Source: Tridacna crocea | Lineage: Eukaryota; Mollusca; Bivalvia; Cardiida; Cardiidae | Assembly: GCA_943736015.1 (NCBI GenBank) | Contig: OX031058.1 | Location: 4,789,001-4,853,000, forward strand | Direction: 5' to 3' | Length of the DNA stretch: 64,000 nucleotides | Shown here: piece by piece, positions 10,201-19,662 of the stretch | Position numbering within the stretch: the first letter of the stretch is position 1 | How the letters are laid out: each line of letters starts with the position of its first letter | Notes under the pieces: generated by a model | Databases searched by the model: none | Told to the model about the DNA's origin: nothing | The model's input: only the letters and a program-made list of their open reading frames with translations | Made by a program: the position numbers and the translations under genes

Positions 10201-10644
10201 AATCTCTGCACTAGGACAAATAATTATATGGCTTGAAGATTCAAGAATGATTATAGTTTTATAGGACAGAGATGAAATTAGTTTAAAAAAAAAAGGCTAA
10301 AAAAACAGGCTTGATATGAGTGTAGATGTATATTTAAAACAGAAGTGACAATATAATTATTATCAGTTTGAATATTACACCTAGAATTAAATCTAAATTT
10401 AAACACAAAAAGATTTCAGTAGAAACTAGAGCTGTCACGGAATGCGACTTAATGCCCCCCCCCTACCCCTACCCCCGCCAACGCTTTGACAGAAACAGTC
10501 AGTTGCTAGTATTTTGTACACAGACGGACACATCGACGGACAGACGGACAGACAGGCTGATTCCACTATATCTCCGAAAACATTCGTGTTGCGGGGGTAT
10601 AATTAGAGGCAGGTAGAACCATCAACATAGAGCATGAATAAATT
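10201..10644. other. Unassigned stretch with a short GACGGACA run
   Basis: A C-run at about 10456 and an imperfect GACGGACA microsatellite at about 10522-10556. No gene seen. Confidence 0.5.
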
Positions 10645-10830
10645 ATTTACTCTTTAACACAGAATCCCGAATTTTAATGATCCTGAAAGGGCAGATTTTT
10701 GAAAAATTTGTGGAAAAAGGAGAAAATGCTGGTTACCGGCATTTTCTCCTTTTCCAACATTGTTTAATACCCTACCAAAAACAAATCTCAATGTTTATTA
10801 TTTGGACAATCTTGTTTGAAAAAGAGTTAA
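10645..10830 (+). repeat. Family A MITE, shortened
   Basis: TTTACTCTTTAACACAGAAT start, hairpin near 10697-10763 with tip GGTTACCGG, and a right body that lacks the GTCGTCTGC block. TTAA at 10827-10830. Confidence 0.75.
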
Positions 10831-11028
10831 CTTTTTTAACAGGTACATTTTAGGCCTTCCTGCAGTAATTAATATCTTGAACGCTCCTAGCCCTCTGAAC
10901 TTTTGTAGGGGATGTTAAGAGTATACCCTTCAGTCCAAGCCCTTGAAAACAACTGTACATTTTTCTGGGCTCTGGGCCTTCTGATGAAGATGTGTAGAAC
11001 TTCATTTTTTCACTGATGAGTGACAATT

Positions 11029-11243
11029 TTAACTCATTACCAAACGACAATATTTTAGGCTTGTCCAACTTGAAAGCATTAGCAGACGACAAAATAAAAG
11101 TTTCTAAACTTGAAAACTGTTTTGTGAAGAATAGAAAATGTTGTGGGAAAAGGAGAAAATGCTGTTTTTCTCCTTTTCGCACAATGTTTTCTAAAGGCTC
11201 TCTCAGGTTCGTCAAAAGTAGGGATTGTGTGGTAATGGGTTAA
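11029..11243 (-). repeat. Family A MITE with shortened hairpin tip
   Basis: TTAA at 11029-11032 and 11240-11243. The hairpin's tip has collapsed to AAATGCTGTTTTTCTCC, losing about 12 bp around the axis. Its right TTAA is shared with the next copy. Confidence 0.85.
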
Positions 11244-11455
11244 CTCATTACCAAACGACGGTATTTTAGGCTGGTCGAAATCGAAAGCATTTGCAGACGA
11301 CAAAATAAAAGGGACTGAAAATCTGAAATTTCTTTTGTGAAGACGGGTAGAAATCATTGTGGGAAAAGGAGAAAATGCTGGTTACCAGCATTTTCTCCTT
11401 TCCCACAATGTTTTCTAAAGGTGTCATTCTCAGAGTCATCAAAAGTAGGGATTAT
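11240..11455 (-). repeat. Family A MITE, right end lost
   Basis: TTAA at 11240-11243, canonical left end and hairpin near 11347-11413. After AGTAGGGATTATTAG the expected GTGTGGTAATGGG end is missing. Confidence 0.85.
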
Positions 11456-11900
11456 TAGTGATGGATCAAGGGGACTACTTGAACAACAAATAGCTTTAAA
11501 AAGATGGACCACATTTGATTAATCACAAAATTATGTTATCAGTAAAAAAAAAAGATAAATAGGTACAAAGCCAGCGCATTCAGTTACACCGAAAAAAATG
11601 ATTGTCAAAAACTTTTTTAGTCAACCACTTACAAGTACGCTCCTTGAAATTTTGCTAACTATGGGAAACTGTTCTTTAGAATTTAGTTATCCCACTCATT
11701 GTCATTAATTTTTTGACGCCTTAAAAGTCGATGCAATGCAAAAATAATTTCCTAAAAAAATGCATTAGAAACGCCTCAATAGACTTCTTGATTAAAAATC
11801 AAGAAAAAAAAAGAATCTCTGGAGAGTGTCTTGTCCCCTTTCTCTTGTGCTTGCCTTGCAGTCTTTTTCCATCGATATGAATTATGGGAAGGGGAGCGCT
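11456..11900. other. Unassigned stretch
   Basis: AT-rich, with no frame or repeat recognised. Confidence 0.4.
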
Positions 11901-12129
11901 TTAACCCATTACCACACAATCCCCCCTTTTGACGCCCCTGAGATAGAAGCCTTTTGAAAACCCTGTGGGAAAAGGAGAAAATGCTGGTAACCAGCATTTT
12001 CTCCTTTTCCCACAGTGTTTTCTACCCTTGCCAGAAGAAATTTCAATTTTTCAGCCACATTTATTTTGTCGTCTGCTAATGCTTTCAATTTGGGCCAGTC
12101 TAACTTTTTCTCGTGTGGTAATGGGTTAA
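11901..12129 (+). repeat. Family A MITE, full length
   Basis: TTAA at both ends (11901-11904, 12126-12129), canonical ends and a nearly perfect hairpin of the CACAGTGTTTT variant. Confidence 0.9.
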
Positions 12130-12239
12130 ATATATAGACTCTTTTCTTACCCTTAGAAAACACACAAAGCTTTTCACGGTCAGTATAGATTTAGATCAGG
12201 CTGAACAGGAAATGCAGTCTTAACTTTACTTTCCACTTT

Positions 12240-12375
12240 TTGAGTCCAGAGTATTCGCCAACCATTCGTTAGAAGATTCTGACCCTTATTCTGGAGAATT
12301 TTTTTAAGTTTGAAAATAAAACAGCTTCTGATTGGCTAAACCAAATGGTTTAAAATAGCCAATAAAAAGTTGCTT
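12240..12375. repeat. Family G foldback fragment
   Basis: AGTATTCGCCAACCATTCGT followed by CTTCTGATTGGCTAAACCAA and a partly complementary stretch resembles the elements at 27455 and 28137. The distal end is missing. Confidence 0.6.
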
Positions 12376-12481
12376 TATATCCCCATGGGTGATTCCATAC
12401 TGCTACGAAATTTCGGTCAAAACGCCGTTCACGAATCGTAAGACAAACGGCAACAGCGTATGTAGTAGAAGAACTTTGATC

Positions 12482-12702
12482 GTACTAAACGACACAATTT
12501 TAGACTGGTCCAAATTAAAAGCACTTGCAGACGAGAAATTAAACGTAAATCAAAAATTGAAATTTGTTTCCAGTAGGGTAGAAAACATTGTGGGAAAAAG
12601 AGAAAATGCTGGTTACCAGCATTTTCTCCTTTTCCCAAAATGTTTTCTAAAGGCTTCAAACTCAGGGTCGTAAAAATCAGGGATTGTTAGGAAAAAGGTT
12701 AA
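12482..12702 (-). repeat. Family A MITE, left TTAA lost
   Basis: Starts at CTAAACGACACAATTTTAGA. Hairpin near 12580-12648 is well kept. Ends GGAAAAAGGTTAA (TTAA 12699-12702). Confidence 0.85.
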
Positions 12703-13590
12703 ATCCACATGTCACTGAGCGGAGATTACAGTTCACTTTGAAATTTTGGTCAAAATGCCGCAAAGCGTACCGAAAGCTTCATAATCGCCATATCATGGCA
12801 CTTGCTTTGACCTTACTTAAAATTTTTGTGGCGGGATCGCTGTGGGCTAGACGCGCAACAAATGCGTGGTAAAAGCGCAAAAGCGCAGATTCTGCGCATA
12901 ACATGCATAATACGCATAATACGACATAATTTTGTCAGCAAGGCCGTAGTCGCATCGAAGTAAGCTTGAACGAGATTGTGATTGAAGCATTACCGTAAGC
13001 GCAATTTAAACGATTAAATACCAAAATATTGCAAATGTCGTGCGCTTTTTCGGCGATTCGGAAGATTTTGGAGAAGCTCCATTGTACGATTCATTAAGCT
13101 ATTGTCAGAAGTTTAGAGAATTCTGGACCTAAAACGCGCCTTATTTCTCCTCGAACGTATTGATAAAAGCCATTTTCTCCATTGTTACTTTATAGCGCGT
13201 ATTACTACAATTCCCCGCCCCCCCCGCCCCCGTAAAAGAAAAAAAACAAAAAAAATGGGGGAGTGATCCGTCATGGCAGACAGGTCGAATCCGTAAGCTC
13301 GAAGAATATGACATGCGCAATCAACGTCGTCATCGTGCAAAAACTGACGTATCTGTTATTACTGAAGAGACTTCCTTCAAACTTTCACAGGGGATCTCGT
13401 ACAAGAAGGGCAGACAAGCCATTGAAGTATTCTTACTCAGTTATGCCCTTTTTCTACCCAAAAAATTTGCTATAAACCAAGCAACTGCAGTCGGGCGCTG
13501 GCATCTGCATACTGTCCTATTTTTTTTGTTGCGACATTTTTCCGAAAAGTTTTCAATGTTTGTCAGGAGAGGTTAATGACCTAGAAAAAA
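12703..13590. other. Unassigned stretch, locally CpG-richer
   Basis: Short GCGCA/TACGCATAA motifs near 12877-12930 and a C-run near 13213. Two overlapping frames (13263-13475 and 13313-13576) have no recognisable domain and I do not call them genes. Confidence 0.4.
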
Positions 13591-13856
13591 TGGCTTGCAA
13601 CACGCGAAGAGGGTATTCGGACATTTGCTAAAAGTGCCGTCTCGAATCAGTCTGCGCAGTCTGCGCAGGCTAATCCGAAACAGCACTTCAAGACTACTCG
13701 TACATTAGATTACGTCCCACAGTAGACTTGCGCAAAACAGAAAATAACCCAAAAACGGAAAGTGTCCTCTCGGACAAGCCTGCACAGACTGCCCAAGCTG
13801 GTCCGAGACGACGCTTTACGCAAATGTCCGCATGCCTCTTTCGCGTATTGCTATAA
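13591..13856. mobile_element. Family E double-hairpin foldback element
   Basis: Ends TTGCAACACGCGAAGAGGG and the near complement TCTTTCGCGTATTGC. Inside are two successive hairpins built on GTGTCGTCTCGGATTAGCCT-like arms, separated by a CATTAGATT...CAGTAGACTTGCG spacer. A better-kept copy lies at 25702-25968. Confidence 0.8.
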
Positions 13857-14015
13857 AGCAATCAAGAGATTAACTCTTTACCACACGACAAAATTTTAGA
13901 CTGGTTCAAATTGAAAGCACATGCAGACGACAAAATAAAGGTGACTGAAAAATTGAAATTTGTTCTGGGAAGTGTAGAAAACACTGTGGGAAAAGGAGAA
14001 AATGCTGGTTACCAG

Positions 14016-14221
14016 TGTTACGGGAGACCACTCCTTCCTGCATGGCATACTCCCGATTTAAATACAATACCTGGCTACTGCGTCAGGGAGATATCTCTTT
14101 GGCTCAGTGGTTAGGGTATTGGCTTTGCGTCCGGGAGTTCGGAGTTCGAATCCCGCTCCGATCCATATTTCTGCCATGCATTTATTCATTTGTTTCTTTG
14201 TTACGGACATCGTTCGTAAGA
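14016..14221 (+). repeat. TRIM copy 1, left LTR
   Basis: Begins TGTTACGGGAG and ends CGTTCGTAAGA, so the right terminus is GA and not the usual CA. The end was set by comparison with copy 2, where a 4-bp duplication fits only this boundary. A TTTAAATAC motif near 14056 might act as a TATA-like box. Confidence 0.9.
14100..14152 (+). promoter_or_regulatory. tRNA-like polymerase III promoter in TRIM LTR
   Basis: A box TGGCTCAGTGG (14100-14110) matches TRGYNNANNNG, and B box GTTCGAATC (14144-14152) matches GWTCRANNC. Start-to-start spacing is 44 nt, as in real tRNA genes. The surrounding sequence is tRNA-derived but does not close a proper acceptor stem, so this is a promoter relic and not a tRNA gene. 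Confidence 0.85.
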
Positions 14222-14239
14222 TGGGGGCTCGTCCGGGAT
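14222..14239 (+). other. Primer binding site, tRNA-Pro type
   Basis: TGGGGGCTCGTCCGGGAT abuts the left LTR. It equals the proline primer site used by murine leukaemia virus, which marks the preceding repeat as a genuine LTR. Confidence 0.9.
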
Positions 14240-14304
14240 TGGCCATTGAGCCATTAATCCCATTTGTTGTCCAAAATCGGACTTCCTGCCTAATAAGGCT
14301 TTGA

Positions 14305-14337
14305 GTCATCAATAAATGATGACTTTAAGAGGGGGTG
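14305..14337 (+). promoter_or_regulatory. Hairpin with AATAAA loop and polypurine tract
   Basis: GTCATC-AATAAAT-GATGAC (14305-14323) folds into a perfect 6-bp stem with a polyadenylation-type hexamer in the loop. It is followed by AAGAGGGGGTG (14327-14337), the likely plus-strand primer just before the right LTR. Both features are kept in copy 2. Confidence 0.75.
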
Positions 14338-14543
14338 TGTTACGGGAGACCACTCCTTCCTGCATGGCATACTCCCGATTTAAATACAATACCTGGCTAC
14401 TGCGTCAGGGAGATATCTCTTTGGCTCAGTGGTTAGGGTATTGGCTTTGCGTCCGGGAGTTCGGAGTTCGAATCCCGCTCCGATCCATATTTCTGCCATG
14501 CATTTATTCATTTGTTTCTTTGTTACGGACATCGTTCGTAAGA
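14338..14543 (+). repeat. TRIM copy 1, right LTR
   Basis: I see no difference from the left LTR over 206 bp. Confidence 0.9.
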
Positions 14544-14684
14544 CCAGCATTTTCTCCTTTTCCTATAATGTTTTCAAAAGGCTTCTTTCTCAGGGGCGTC
14601 AAAAGTAGGGATTGTGTGGTAATGGGTTAACCCTATCCTGCTAAATTAGTGAAATGAAACTTTCAAGCCGATAGATAACCCTTT

Positions 14685-14922
14685 CCCAACAATCCCTGTT
14701 TTTTAAGACTCTGAGAAAGGAGCCTTTTGAAAACATTGTGGGAAAAGGATTGAAAACATTGTAGGAAAAGGATAAAATGCTGGTAACCATTGTGGGAAAA
14801 GGATTGAAAACATTGTGGGAAAAGGATAAAATGCTGGTAACCAGCATTTTCTCTTTTTCCCACAATGTTTTCTACCCTGCTGGAAACAAATTTCAATTTT
14901 TGAGGTACGTTTATTTGTTTAA
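14685..14922 (+). repeat. Family A MITE with internally duplicated hairpin arm
   Basis: The left arm block (GAAAACATTGTGGGAAAAGG) appears four times in altered arrangement between 14729 and 14825, with ATAAAATGCTGGTAACCA twice, before a single complementary arm. The right end stops at TTTGTTTA without the normal terminus. Confidence 0.85.
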
Positions 14923-15499
14923 GGTAAGACCTGTGTAATGGAAAACGGCTATTTCCACTAAAATATCATCCTGCAAAATTAGCTATAATTAATCAAAGTA
15001 CTGATAGTACTGAAGGCCAGGAAATTGAGGATACGAAACAACACAAGTTGTCAATTTTAATTAATACAAACAGGTACACGTACAGGGATACAAGCGGATT
15101 CCACTAAGCCTCTGGACTTCTTGGTTTTATCAGGAAATTTTGAACTGATACTAGAAAGCACCAGCCAGAAACTAATTAAGCCAGAGCTAGGCATGTGCTC
15201 ACAGTTATGGGGTGCTTGATAATGGCTTAGAATATAGTAATTTGTTGTGCTTGTAAACAATCCCAAGTCAAAATTGAACCGTTTTCAATCGGCGCAATAC
15301 CAACTTTGATTATCTAAATTTTCTGAGACATGTGATGTCTTGTAGTCCTGAATGACGTTATTTGTTACATTTATGACGCAAGAACATATTTTTTTTTTTA
15401 TTGATTTCAATGAAAATACATTTAAGATAGATATCAAGGTAAAATGTAATGAATAATAAAGATTGGAGTGATATGGCAGTTGGTCATGTTGTCTCTACC
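14923..15499. other. Unassigned stretch
   Basis: No gene or repeat recognised. A TATTTTTTTTTT run lies near 15390. Confidence 0.4.
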
Positions 15500-15707
15500 T
15501 TCCACAAGTCGACGAAATTTTGAACTGGTCATATTTGAAGGAAGTTGTAGATCTATGAAAATCCAATGTAGTTCTTCGTGTATATTGAAAAGGAAGATTT
15601 TGGGGAAATTGGGAGGAATTGCTTGTTACAATCAAATTCTCTTTTAGCCAAAATATTTTCTCAATAAAATACTGTGAAAAGGTTGGATTGTTTTGGGAAA
15701 ACGATTA
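15500..15707 (-). repeat. Family A MITE, very old
   Basis: GACGAAATTTTGAACTGGTC (about 15510), a faint hairpin, and GGATTGTTTTGGGAAAACG at the right keep family A order. Most stem pairing is lost. Confidence 0.55.
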
Positions 15708-17583
15708 GGCTCGGTTTTCCTATTTTACTTGCCTATTTTACGGACAAGTCACAGTGACTTGAGTTTTGATACTTATATCTACATAATATAAAAAGACGTT
15801 AATCCTAATTCACAATCGTTGTCCAAAGACAACTTGTGTCAAGCCCGCGAACACTTGACTCTCAAGCTTGACCTAGACCCTGGACCTGAATAAATGTTTC
15901 AAAGGGAACTTCTACTCATGATGGAGAACAATGCGTTATGCTAATTTATATCGGAATCTATCATCAGGAGTTATGGTTCGGACGAAACATTGGCCTTCAA
16001 TGTGTCCTTGATCTTGAACCTACTTGAACAGATGTTTCAAATAGCACATCTAACCGTGATGGAGGTCAATTGTGCCAAATTATTTTTAAATCCATTCACA
16101 ATTGTAGAAGTTATGCAATATTCGGATGCACACAAGCCCTAGTGAACACTAGAAATATGTGTCAGAGACACTGATGCCCCTGCTAAATGGTATTAGTCAC
16201 AGGTATGTCATATGGCACTAGTAGAGAGAGAGAGATAAAAAAAAAAATACATTAAATGACAAGCGAACGACTACAGAAAAGAATTATAAGCATTTATTTG
16301 GCTTCAAATCAAAGTCAATCAAAGACATTTTTAAGAATCACACAGGTGTAATCTATTTGTGACAGGTGTAAAAGGTGCGAAATACATCCTATCAGTGTGA
16401 AATAGGCAGTATAAACAATGACAAAATTACCAAATAACTCTTGAATAAAGGTAACTAATACACATAATGTACATACTAAAGACAACGAACTTTCAAAAAT
16501 ATTTTTATAGACAACTTGATTTACGATATGGATGAAATTTGATGTTGGGATCGATTTTTCTAAAATTTTATTTGGGGTCGATTTCACCAAAGAAATCGTC
16601 TCTAGGAGACGATTTCTCCGGAGTGATAAACATAACTCGGGCCAAGCAGTTTGGGGATGATTTCTCCAGGGACTGATTTCTCCAGCATTCCGCTGAAGTA
16701 CCCTAGATTTAGTCGATATACATAAGAAAAAGTGATAACCATAACATGGGCCAATATTCTATATGTAGTTTGCTTTATTTACAGTCGCATTTTAGCGGAG
16801 ACGTGTTTTGTGACACACATGTTCAAATGTCAACACAACGTTATAGACAAACTCCGAGCAGAGTCGTCGTTCGTTAATCTCACCGTACCTGAATGTGAAT
16901 GATCCGGAGTGCAAGAGAGAGCGTTATAGATATTAACCGTATATAGCGCGTAAGAATACACAACTGCCGTATAAAGCTAAGTTCATTAGGTTACGCCTTT
17001 ATTAGGTCAGTGTTAATGACAAAAACGGGATAAAAAACACACACTCGACATTTATTAAAGGATTGTAATACCCTTGCAATTCCATGGCATTTTGCAGATG
17101 AAAGCTTTGAGGAAAGGAAAACATTCACACCGTGTGATAAGCAATCTCTGTATATACTTGGGAAACTAGTTGTTTTGGCGGACTCAGCGATATAGAGTGG
17201 ACACACCGTCCAACATTTTTGTCTGAATAGGCAGCTTACGATCCCTATAGGCAAGGGAATCCCTTGAGAGGGATTCCCTGGCCTAAAAATGAGAAGTATT
17301 GAACTACTTTCACCTTTTCATTTTTTCAATTTTTTCCTTCTTTGAATTATCATTTATAAATCTAAAACCGCTATATTCTCAATTCAAAAAGAGACAATAA
17401 TTACCTCCCTTTTTAGAAAACAAACAAAAGTATCAAAAATAGTTTCAAGATAGACATAAACGGAATTGCTGATCCATTAGAAATATACAAAAATATAATT
17501 TCTGCATAAATCCTTATTTATCTTTATTTATCAACTTATTAGAATTGCCAAATGTTCATCGGAAGTTCACCGTTAAGCCGACA
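15708..17583. other. Mostly unassigned; two decayed repeat units and small palindromes
   Basis: About 15860-16130 holds two imperfect units of about 140 bp (GATGGAGAACAATG... and GATGGAGGTCAATTG...). Short perfect palindromes occur at about 16593-16619 (GAAATCGTCTCTAGGAGACG) and 17244-17273 (AGGGAATCCCTTGAGAGGGA). Frames at 16315-16590 (minus) and 16991-17254 (minus) show no recognisable domain. Confidence 0.45.
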
Positions 17584-17813
17584 GTTTACCCTTTCCCAAA
17601 CGATCCCTGGTTTTAACGACCCTGAGAAAGGAGCCTTTTGAAAACATTGTGGGAAAAGGAGAAAATGCTGGTAACCAGCATTTTCTCCTTTTCCCACAAT
17701 TTTTTCTACCCTGTTGGAAACAAATTTCAATTTTTGGGGTATGTTTATTTTGTCGTCTGCAAGTGCTTTCAATTTGGACCAGCCTAAAATTTTGTCGTTT
17801 GGTAAAGAGTTAA
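17584..17813 (+). repeat. Family A MITE, CCCTTTCCCAAACG subtype
   Basis: The left end is CCCTTTCCCAAACGATCCC with TTTA in place of TTAA; the right end is GTTTGGTAAAGAGTTAA. Hairpin 17638-17704 is near perfect. Confidence 0.9.
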
Positions 17814-17843
17814 AACCCAAATTTTGCTATTTTAAAGGTATTT

Positions 17844-17945
17844 TGATATCTCTTTAACGTATAGTGTAGATCAAGACCAGATTTCACGTACTGTTTAGTC
17901 TGCTCTTTGATCTACACTGCAAAGTCGTTCAGTAGCGCTTAGCAC
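17844..17945. repeat. Family C foldback repeat
   Basis: GTGTAGATCAAGACCAGATT and the partner GCTCTTTGATCTACACTGC form the arms. The tip is diverged. The flank CAGTAGCGCTTAGCA matches the family C terminus. Confidence 0.7.
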
Positions 17946-18011
17946 CACCTCCAAAAGGTATCGCCACGGATTACCTTTCAAAAGTACACTTGCATTTCTA
18001 ATCAACACTTT

Positions 18012-18557
18012 TTAAAGGTGGCCCTTCAGATTTTGGGTCGAAAATTTCACAAAAATGCAAAAAAATCATCCTTATACTACCAAAGCCTTTTAATTTTCAT
18101 TCATAAAACCCCAGTACTCGAAAACCGTCTGACAACACGAGAAACTAGAGATTTACTACGGCCCAGGTTGACACCAACGGGAGACACGTTCTATTTTTAG
18201 ATGATCAATTCGCTCATTTACTTACAGGAATACACGAAGAAGCGTCAAACATAGCGTCCGAAGAAATCATTATGGAAAATAATTATTACATGTTTGTTAT
18301 GATAGGGAATTAAGCGTTATGAGTCACGTGTCAGTCACTTGACATTCCCACAATGCTTTATTGATTTTTGGCGCGAAATCTAAAAATACCTTAAGTGGCT
18401 ACGTAGCATTTTAAGGGAATACCATCAAAAAAATTTTTTTTTGTAATTTTATGAATCTTAATTGTTGATGAAATGTATTATTTTATCACATAAATTTCCG
18501 TGATATAATTATTTTTTAATTTGGTGAGATGTAAAAATTCTAAATACCCACCTTTAA
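18012..18557. mobile_element. 546-bp TTAA element with AAGGTGG ends
   Basis: Ends TTAAAGGTGG and CCACCTTTAA are inverted, with TTAA at 18012-18015 and 18554-18557. The body contains AAAACCCCAGTA, GGCGCGAAATCTAAAAATA and GGCTACGTAGC blocks. A second copy at 36768-37298 keeps the same order. No frame is conserved, so I read it as a non-autonomous DNA transposon. Confidence 0.75.
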
Positions 18558-19038
18558 CCTTTGCCTCGTAAAAATGTAAACGATCACCGTGCATAGTTAA
18601 CTATAAACATATTCAGACTATATGGCCTGCAACACGCGAAAATGGTCAAGTGGTAACAGGTAAGTATCATTATGTCTAAAAATATACTAAATTTGGTCGC
18701 AATATTTAAAGAGTCTCTTACTTTGAACAGTCATAATTCCGAATACGTCTTTGTGATGAAAAGGGTCGGGTAAAGTGATTCACTAACGAGAACAGACCGG
18801 ATTTTCATACAGATGCAAAAGGATTACTGACTCTAAGCCGGGTGCCAATCACAGGGCGGAAATATCCGAAACCCGGGGCAAATTTCATGCTGAATTTGTG
18901 ATAAGTTACATCATGTCGTAATGCCTACATGACTATGAGGTTCTTGTATCAAAACCTGGTGTCAATCATCGGGCGGACGTGGTACAGTCACGTGACAAAG
19001 CTCTTGCTGAATTATGTGGTATGTTTTGCAATTTTGTT
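18558..19038. other. Unassigned stretch
   Basis: A short family E end (GCCTGCAACACGCGAAAATGG, about 18625-18645) is the only repeat piece seen. Confidence 0.45.
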
Positions 19039-19251
19039 TCTTACGAACATGAAAGTTCGCAACAAATGCATAGATGAAATACAAACTGAATCTGGCAGGA
19101 TTCGAACCCATGCAGACAAATATACTCGTTTTTCGAGGTTTAAAAGACCGATAACATAGCCACTGAGTTTAGGAGATATATCCCTAAAGCAGTTGTTAGC
19201 CATTGTATTTAAATAGGGACGAAGGCATGCATGAAGATGTCTCGCGTAACA
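19039..19251 (-). mobile_element. Diverged solo LTR of the TRIM family
   Basis: Read on the minus strand it starts TGTTACGCGAGAC, passes TATTTAAATACAAT, CTCAGTGGCTATG and GGGTTCGAATCC, and ends TTCGTAAGA: the same landmarks in the same order as the TRIM LTRs, over 213 bp. The B box is canonical, the A box degenerate. Flanks TGTT (19035-19038) and TGCT (19252-19255) could be a 4-bp target duplication with one change. No second LTR or internal region follows. Confidence 0.75.
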
Positions 19252-19392
19252 TGCTTAACATGGGACATGATATGAGTGAAAAAATGTTTAAAAAATACAT
19301 AATTACTCTCGCCACAACGGCTGCTGCCAAAATGTCTAGATGCGACTGTTTCTTTTTTCGGTGCCTTTAAAGGCTGACTGCAGGGAGAGAAG

Positions 19393-19662
19393 GTGTAATG
19401 CAGAGAAATGACCCTCCCCTACAAAATGACCCGTGTCATTATTCTACGTAGAGAAATGACCCCAGAAAACATTTCACTACGTAGAAAAACGACGCGGGTC
19501 ATTATTCTACGTAGAGAAGTGACCCTCTGGAGTCATTTCTCTACGTAGAATAATGACCCGGGTCATTCCTCTATGTAGAGAAATGACCAATTGGTGATTC
19601 TTTTACGTAGGGAAATGACCTTGGGTCATATTGTAGGGGAGGGTCATTTCTCTGCATTACAC
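19393..19662. mobile_element. Foldback element with reiterated CTACGTAGAGAAATGACC
   Basis: Outer inverted ends GTGTAATGCAGAGAAATGAC and its complement ending TCTCTGCATTACAC continue inward through CCTCCCCTACA. The inner part holds at least six forward or inverted copies of a TCTACGTAGAGAAATGACC-like motif. Unique in the window. Confidence 0.8.

Larger units (their letters stand above)
14016..14543 (+). mobile_element. Complete miniature LTR retrotransposon (TRIM) with tRNA-like promoter, copy 1
   Basis: Two identical 206-bp LTRs (14016-14221 and 14338-14543) flank only 116 bp. An 18-nt site identical to the tRNA-Pro primer binding site of murine leukaemia virus starts immediately after the first LTR, and a purine tract precedes the second. 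CCAG is duplicated on both sides (14012-14015, 14544-14547). There is no coding capacity, so enzymes must come from another element. The LTR contains polymerase III A and B boxes, and the whole element has no TTTT on this strand, so a polymerase III transcript would meet no standard terminator inside it. Identical LTRs mean a recent insertion. Plant Cassandra TRIMs, with 5S promoters in their LTRs, are the nearest analogue I know. Confidence 0.93.
13870..14630 (-). repeat. Family A MITE split by a TRIM
   Basis: TTAA at 13870-13873 and 14627-14630. The first part (13870-14015) stops inside the hairpin tip at GGTTACCAG. The second resumes with CCAGCATTTTCTCC at 14544 after the inserted element. 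Without the insert and its duplicated CCAG this is an ordinary 229-bp copy. Confidence 0.95.

Noticed and set aside
14100-14170. A tRNA gene at the A and B boxes of the TRIM LTRs
   Set aside because: The boxes are canonical, but the acceptor and T stems do not pair and the sequence repeats in every LTR.
14222-14239. A retroviral remnant, because the primer site equals that of murine leukaemia virus
   Set aside because: The site only shows use of tRNA-Pro; no retroviral coding sequence is present and the LTRs are unrelated in length and content.
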